A stretch of 10,483 nucleotides of DNA from Cephalothrix spiralis (taxonomy: Eukaryota > Nemertea > Palaeonemertea > Archinemertea > Cephalotrichidae). Below are positions 7,801 through 10,483 of the stretch, in pieces. Both the position numbers and the translations under genes were made by a program. Position 1 is the stretch's first letter; every line of letters begins with the position of its first letter. Location: contig JAUCNG010403028.1 of the NCBI GenBank assembly GCA_032353305.1, positions 1-10,483 of the forward strand, read 5' to 3'. The notes beneath the pieces are model-generated. The model was not told where the DNA came from. It saw nothing but the letters and a program-made list of their open reading frames with translations, and searched no databases.

Positions 7801-8816
7801 TTAGCCAACATATAGTTTCACCAAGCACACCTGTCCCACCTAGCACATACAAAGTCTAAAAAAGAACGTTTCTTTATTAAGTTCGAAAGGTTACGTAGTA
7901 CGTATATATGTGAGCTAATGCTCACATATATACAATGCTAATTATTGCTATTCTTTGATGCGTAACCCGTTTAGGATTACATTCAAGAATAAGAGCTATA
8001 TATTTATAACTAGATATCTGCTTAAACTCACTTATATAGATTATTATCACAAAAGTAAGACTCTGTTTGTCTACTTTATCAATGATACTAGTCGATTATT
8101 GTCCTTTTTCAAACATTTAGTTTATAAAAGCATGTAAGTTTGTTGACACAAAATTTTTCCTTCAAATTTTCTCGATTACATTCTAAATGTGACGTAATAA
8201 GATATTATGTTTGTATACAAATCGTGCAATGGGAAACATATGTGCAAGAGGGCATAGACCCTATTGGTTTCACCATATATAATTTTCGGCCTACCGATCC
8301 GCCATGAAAGTCTCAAATAACTATTTGGCTGCCCAAAGACCCTACCCTTTCCGGCACCCTGACGATAAGCTATTTCCAGAAATAAATACTTGTTGTACAA
8401 CTGCTCTAAAACTGTCACAATAACTTCAATAAGTGATATGATGCCACATTCGTGATTTCTAAATGACTTCATTTCATACTCCGAATTTCCGACCATTGTC
8501 GAAGACTCATTCGATAGTTTCCGTGTTTAGGATGCATTATGACCATAAACCACGGGGTAAAACATGTCATATTTAAGCGAATTGATTACACGGTTCACTT
8601 ATATCGTTATATGTTAACAAAAGTATTTCGATGTATACGGGCTTTAAGCCCCGTATGTCGTGTAATGATAAGGAATACCGTACTTACTCTGTTTATTGTA
8701 ACATTTCTTGAGTTTTTTGTCGTAACAGCACTCCCACGTGTTTACGCAAGTTATTTCGCTTACTCCACTAAATCCACATTGTTTTCGTGTCTTTGGGTCA
8801 CCAGTACATGATGGGT
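1525..8816 (-). CDS. Multi-exon gene: trefoil + F-type lectin domain + two copies of an unrecognised Cys-rich module (partial)
   Basis: Six exons on the minus strand (8816-8688, 7777-7641, 6711-6609, 5641-5384, 3835-3497, 1863-1525) join through GT-AG introns of 910, 929, 967, 1548 and 1633 nt. The phases agree at every junction and there is no internal stop. The joined reading frame gives a trefoil domain of about 42 residues, an F-type lectin (FTP) domain of about 166 residues, and two identical 113-residue modules with six cysteines each. Trefoil and FTP domains are extracellular disulphide-rich folds, and FTP domains usually bind fucose-containing glycans. The product is therefore inferred to be a secreted or surface recognition protein, possibly in immunity or gamete/mucosal biology. 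The trefoil module, the lectin unit as a whole and the Cys-rich exon all have phase 1 boundaries, as expected of shuffled modules. No start codon, signal peptide or certain stop codon is visible, so both ends are missing. The model rests on reading alone, without transcript evidence. Confidence 0.8.
2301..2360 (-). repeat. tRNA-like fragment, probably a SINE head
   Basis: On the minus strand GGTTCGAGTCC (2311-2321) fits the RNA polymerase III B-box consensus. It forms a T-arm with a 7-nt loop and a CAGG/CCTG stem. Upstream GGTGAGGACGTCGAGCTTGTAA resembles a D-arm and anticodon region. The anticodon stem pairs badly and no 5' acceptor strand matches the 3' one, so this is not a functional tRNA. 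A tRNA-derived SINE or tRNA pseudogene is the best reading. Confidence 0.5.
2624..2996. mobile_element. AT-rich fold-back element with perfect 37-bp inverted repeats
   Basis: The arm at 2624-2660 (starting attttctgcatataatttc) is the exact reverse complement of 2960-2996. Extra partial copies of the ttttctgcatat and atgcaaaatac motifs extend the ends (2606-2620 and 2942-2955). The interior of about 300 bp is almost only A and T, with many self-complementary runs such as aattaattaa. There is no coding capacity: the short frames at 2414-2617 and 2965-3153 run into the arms and are not credible genes. This fits a non-autonomous fold-back or MITE element, family unknown. Confidence 0.55.
3313..3428. 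mobile_element. Right-hand remnant of the MITE, carried by the tandem duplication
   Basis: This corresponds to 1341-1456 of the complete element, including the C11 run and the terminal agtcggaataggg. The left 286 bp are missing because the duplication breakpoint fell inside the element. It is therefore a duplication product and not a separate insertion. Confidence 0.7.
3497..3835 (-). CDS. Exon encoding unrecognised six-Cys module, copy 1 in transcript order
   Basis: The exon is 339 nt and phase 1-1, bounded by acceptor gttgttttcag and donor AAGAG|GTAAGT, and encodes 113 residues. Counting from the split first codon, cysteines are at 33, 58, 60, 77, 98 and 109. Notable blocks are FYLHGSLTGADKG, MVNCNCGVTSNG, VTHDTICGF and GGAFCSAP. 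Six cysteines and no hydrophobic segment suggest a compact extracellular disulphide-bonded domain. I do not recognise the family. It follows the lectin domain directly (SYG-AYTYP) and its symmetric phases let it be duplicated without breaking the frame. It lies in the right-hand copy of the 1971-bp tandem duplication, and its protein is identical to that of the exon at 1525-1863. The open frame extends upstream past the acceptor to a Met at 3848, but that is intron. Confidence 0.75.
4273..4332 (-). repeat. Duplicate of the tRNA-like SINE fragment
   Basis: This is the identical copy of 2301-2360 at the 1972-bp offset, with the B-box at 4283-4293. It is part of the tandem duplication and not an independent insertion. 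Confidence 0.5.
4596..4968. mobile_element. Duplicate of the AT-rich fold-back element
   Basis: This is the copy of 2624-2996 at the 1972-bp offset, with the same 37-bp arms. It arose with the tandem duplication and lies in the intron between lectin exon 3 and the first Cys-rich exon. Confidence 0.55.
5384..5641 (-). CDS. Exon 3 of 3 of the F-type lectin (FTP) domain, C-terminal half
   Basis: The exon is 258 nt, phase 1-1, with acceptor ctatgtttcag and donor GGTG|GTAGGT. It encodes 85 full codons. It opens TRLSAIYLLVLRKL, continues through ATLCKAIPG and YSCPKELLGRYVVILQ, and closes with CLQLCEVTLMG. The pattern SCP...GRYVVI...LQLCEV is the C-terminal hallmark of FTP/fucolectin domains, where these strands and two cysteines close the jellyroll. 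The first Arg (TRL) sits seven residues after the Arg of the previous exon, as in the known binding motif. The end is GKDYSYG plus one base of the next codon, which joins the first Cys-rich module. Possible starts inside this reading frame are not biological, because the acceptor and phase show it is internal. Confidence 0.9.
5642..6608. other. Intron between lectin exons 2 and 3
   Basis: This intron holds the MITE-like element at 5729-5896. It also has small hairpins such as ggaggg-cgt-ccctcc (6144-6158) and cgagac-agat-gtctcg (6491-6506), and a short AAT-type run near 6287-6302. Nothing else is recognisable. Confidence 0.6.
5729..5896. mobile_element. Short MITE-like element with 11-bp inverted ends
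   Basis: The segment begins tcactgccagg and ends with its exact reverse complement cctggcagtga, 168 bp in all. Inside, the motif cgagttatctcgc occurs twice (5742-5754 and 5776-5788) as subterminal direct repeats that are themselves nearly palindromic. No clear target-site duplication was found, although TTAA occurs nearby. It lies in the intron between lectin exons 2 and 3. Confidence 0.4.
6609..6711 (-). CDS. Exon 2 of 3 of the F-type lectin (FTP) domain
   Basis: The exon is 103 nt, phase 0 to 1, with acceptor atttttcag and donor CAT|GTGAGT. It encodes 34 residues, including NCATHKASPNYWYTDL and STISLLNRDQAT. NYWYTDL lines up with the PWWRVDL strand of FTP domains and TISLLNR with the conserved VTITNR strand, so this is the core of the lectin. 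The His of NCATH and the Arg of LLNR are placed like the His and first Arg of the fucose-binding triad known from eel agglutinin. The last base T joins AT of the next exon to give Tyr. The exon is too short to stand out as an ORF and was found through the splice sites and domain pattern. Confidence 0.85.
6972..7060 (-). other. Exon-like segment that could replace the first lectin exon
   Basis: Between lectin exons 1 and 2, a minus-strand acceptor (cgtattttgtctag) and donor (AAG|GTAGCC) bound 89 nt with an open frame. The segment is clearly richer in G+C than its surroundings. Read in phase 1 to 0 it gives DFIELSEGLTDNTFRGGG followed by VGGRYGHSYTK. These phases equal those of exon 7641-7777, so trefoil exon, this segment and exon 6609-6711 would splice in frame, whereas using both first exons would break the frame. 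LTDNTF...GG...SYT loosely resembles the VDG...GSCT region. It may be a mutually exclusive exon, a decayed exon copy, or chance. Confidence 0.25.
7641..7777 (-). CDS. Exon 1 of 3 of the F-type lectin (FTP) domain
   Basis: The exon is 137 nt, phase 1 to 0. The acceptor is pyrimidine-rich (tttttcttttccttccag) and the donor is ATG|GTAAAT. It encodes 45 full codons starting PLPYQISKNTPAY and ending with VLVDGKSGATWGTKSCTSTM. The stretch VDGKSG...GTKSCTST corresponds to the AVDG...GSCTHT region in the N-terminal third of FTP and F5/8-type C folds. The usual opening block with a conserved Asn and QSS is poorly conserved here. It joins exon 6609-6711 without splitting a codon, giving STM-NCATH. The reading frame stays open upstream through the acceptor (to a Met at 7811), but that part is intron. 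Confidence 0.8.
7778..8687. other. Intron between trefoil exon and lectin exon 1
   Basis: This intron contains the 14-bp palindrome at 7902-7933. A 106-codon minus-strand frame at 8176-8496 shows no recognisable domain and no consistent splice phase. I treat the rest as non-coding. Confidence 0.6.
7902..7933. repeat. Perfect 14-bp inverted repeat with 4-nt loop
   Basis: The arm gtatatatgtgagc (7902-7915) is followed by taat and then its exact reverse complement (7920-7933). It lies in the intron upstream of lectin exon 1. It could extrude as a cruciform or be the remnant of a small element. No run of T follows, and nothing indicates a bacterial-type terminator in this eukaryotic context. Confidence 0.7.
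8688..8816 (-). CDS. Exon encoding a trefoil (P-type) domain
   Basis: The exon is 129 nt and phase 1-1, with acceptor ttttcaatttctag and donor AGA|GTAAGT. After a split codon it encodes 42 residues with six cysteines at 3, 13, 23, 29, 30 and 38. The trefoil signature is plain: RKQCGFSGVS, then ITC, then the vicinal pair in ECCYD, then KKCY. Known trefoil domains form three loops with 1-5, 2-4 and 3-6 disulphides and occur in mucosal peptides, zona pellucida proteins and glycosidases. One oddity is five residues (VNTWE) between the third Cys and the CC pair, where four is usual. The exon starts by joining a preceding phase 1 exon and ends one base into a codon. That base combines with CA of the next exon to give Thr, leading into PLPYQIS of the lectin domain. 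An antisense reading frame at 8539-8811 is its shadow. Confidence 0.85.
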
Positions 8817-9856
8817 CTAGAAATTGAAAATTAAAACAATTTATTTCTTCGATAAATGATAAAGGTACCGGTAATTAAACGTGAAGTCTATATGATATTT
8901 CTTTATTTCGGGAATTTCCCATAGTTTACAAAAATTAAAAGAACGGTAAAATATATACAATATAAAAAACAGTGGGCTCCAATATTAGTAAGAAGTTTTG
9001 AGGTGCAGAATATATCGGAATTAATTACTTTTACTATGATGAATTATTTGAATTAGTTTTTCGCGACAAAAGACTACTCATCTAAGATTTTTATATTAAA
9101 ATCGTTTTGTAATTTCATTATTATTTTAAAAGAATATGAGTAAGCATTGACTAATGAATAGTACGGGCCCACATTATATTTGCTCCTCCAAAGAGCACAC
9201 AATATAAATTAGAACAATATGATTTGAAAATTATACCTCTGGAAATTTCTGAACATGAGGGAAACTTCCTAATAATAGTACATGTATACGATTTTGCGTA
9301 TAAACTTCGTCTTTGTTTCTTACTGTCTTCGACATCTTTAAGATCTTCATTTAATATATGACCTTAGTGATCCTTAGTATTTTTCGGATTTATATTAGAA
9401 TATTTTATAAATTTGCCTTCAATTTTGACTTCGTGAGGAAAGTTTAATGGAATAATATAAGCATTTCGATTTTACAAGATTAAATAATATACATGTACAC
9501 ATGTACATCTTTTACCTTTCCTATTGCATGCTACACATTTGTTTACGAAGTACTGAAACCTTTTTGAAATGGGAAAACAAGACACAGATCTTTACATAAT
9601 TTCTATAATTTCCATCACAACACCTTAAAAATGATCTTTCACGACACCTATCAGAACCCGGCCAATAATTTCAATCATGATATCTTGAATATTCTGTCTG
9701 ATTTCATGTTTATACTTCAGCATGGAATTTTTTCACTCTTTATTACTATTGTAAATTTGTCCCAATCTAAGGGGTAGCAAACGGAAAAGCAGCTGAAGCC
9801 AAGTATTATTTTTTGTTATGTCAATAATACCAAATTCAAACTTGAAAAATACTTAC
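8817..9856. other. Probable intron upstream of the trefoil exon
   Basis: The stretch is AT-rich and holds the kappaB-like palindrome and several TACATGTA motifs (for example around 9280 and 9491-9508). No exon that keeps the required phase was found. A 37-nt exon-like segment at 9516-9552 is open only in an incompatible phase. Confidence 0.45.
8910..8920. promoter_or_regulatory. NF-kappaB-like palindrome in intron
   Basis: The 11-mer gggaatttccc is a perfect palindrome matching the general kappaB consensus GGGRNNYYCC on both strands. It lies in the intron upstream of the trefoil exon. A single short match can arise by chance, so a regulatory role is only a possibility. Confidence 0.15.
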
Positions 9857-9877
9857 ATATATAACCATATCCAATGC
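9857..9877 (-). CDS. Possible 21-nt microexon upstream of the trefoil exon
   Basis: On the minus strand a pyrimidine-rich acceptor (cttatttttcag) is followed by 21 nt and then a strong donor (GTAAGT). Read in phase 1 it gives a split codon and then IGYGYI, ending one base into a codon. That phase matches the trefoil exon acceptor, giving Tyr at the junction. The 21-nt length keeps the frame. Gly/Tyr-rich linkers of this kind are plausible between a signal peptide and the first domain, but the segment is too short to recognise by homology. The intron to the trefoil exon would be 1040 nt. It could be a chance pairing of splice-like sites in AT-rich DNA. Confidence 0.4.
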
Positions 9878-10483
9878 CTGAAAAATAAGAATATCTTAAT
9901 TATGTTTTTCGAAAAAAGCTTTTTAATTTCATAAAAAACATTTATTAATCGCATGCAGGAAAAGGCGGTGGGTGGAAAGCAACTACGGTCAATTCAACGT
10001 ATCAGATCTATGTTTTAAATTCGGCATCGGTTCGCGAAGTGTATTTCGTTCAAATTTTTTTAACAGTTTTTTCACCAATATACAAAAAAGGTTTGAAAAT
10101 TGCCCATTTTTCGAAATGTTGGAATTGCTAAGTCCACATTTTAACTGAAAAAAAGGCTTATTTATGTCTGAAACATCCAGAAAAGTTTTGCAGTTTTTGA
10201 AAATTTCGAAAAAAAATATCCAGAAAAATAATTCCAAATCAATAATTTTCGAAAAAGAATTTTAAATCAACTTTTATTATTGTCTGAAACACCAAAAAAA
10301 TATTATTTGTTCTAATCTATGCTGAGTCCAAAATTCTGAATTACGACGTCAATTATTCTTGAATTTAGCGCTATCAACATACAAACTGTAAATAATGTCC
10401 TTCTGGATACAAAAAAAGTCCAAATAAAAATAATTAACACAGCACTGATTTTTGAAACGTTTTTTCTTCTTCTCCTGAACAAT
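9878..10483. other. No gene seen; AT-rich DNA upstream of the microexon
   Basis: Runs such as gtctgaaaca(t/c)cca (around 10165 and 10282) and tttcgaaaa recur, suggesting old internal duplication or simple sequence. Several acceptor-like tttcag sites occur on the minus strand but none precedes a recognisable coding segment. The 5' exon with a signal peptide is expected further upstream, outside the window. Confidence 0.45.

Noticed and set aside
8176-8496. 106-codon minus-strand frame in the intron before lectin exon 1
   Set aside because: No domain, signal peptide or splice-phase agreement was found. The length can arise by chance in a 900-bp intron.
8539-8811. 90-codon plus-strand frame with hydrophobic stretches
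   Set aside because: It is antisense to the trefoil exon, which has splice sites and six patterned cysteines, so this is its shadow.
9516-9552. 37-nt exon-like segment between the microexon and the trefoil exon
   Set aside because: It has acceptor and donor-like ends but is open only in phase 0 to 1, and the required phase meets a stop.
9989-10237. 82-codon minus-strand frame starting with an aromatic-rich segment, looking like a signal peptide
   Set aside because: The Phe-rich start reflects runs of T; there is no donor in the right phase linking it to the microexon, and the rest is Lys/Asn/Phe-biased AT-rich translation.

Overview
The window looks like AT-rich nuclear DNA from an animal, most likely a bivalve or another lophotrochozoan. 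This is inferred from GT-AG introns of about 0.9-1.6 kb, small transposon-like inverted-repeat elements, a tRNA-like SINE fragment, G/C homopolymers, the recurring palindrome TACATGTA, and an F-type lectin gene fused to extracellular modules. No bacterial-style operon, CRISPR array or rRNA was seen.

The main content is one gene on the minus strand, read from high to low coordinates and mostly invisible as long ORFs because it is split into short exons. In transcript order: a possible 21-nt microexon (9857-9877); a trefoil (P-type) domain exon (8688-8816); three exons (7641-7777, 6609-6711, 5384-5641) that together encode one F-type lectin (FTP, fucolectin-like) domain; and two identical 339-nt exons (3497-3835 and 1525-1863) encoding a six-cysteine module I do not recognise. 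All splice phases agree (1-1, 1-1, 1-0, 0-1, 1-1, 1-1, 1-1), which is strong internal support. The 5' end with the signal peptide is not visible. The 3' end is uncertain, with a weak terminal-exon candidate at 921-1000. The likely product is a secreted or cell-surface carbohydrate-recognition protein.

From 1341 to 5283 the DNA is a tandem duplication: two apparently identical copies of 1971 bp separated by one base. Each carries a complete phase 1-1 exon, so the duplication adds a 113-residue module in frame. The left breakpoint lies inside a 402-bp MITE-like element (1055-1456). Each copy also carries a tRNA-like SINE fragment and an AT-rich fold-back element with perfect 37-bp inverted repeats. 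The lack of divergence, even in homopolymers, means either a very recent event or an assembly artefact.

Elsewhere: a GC-rich imperfect hairpin of about 99 nt (733-831), a second MITE-like element (5729-5896), a perfect 14-bp palindrome (7902-7933), and an 89-nt exon-like segment (6972-7060) whose phases would let it replace the first lectin exon. Large parts of the introns and both ends hold nothing I can identify.
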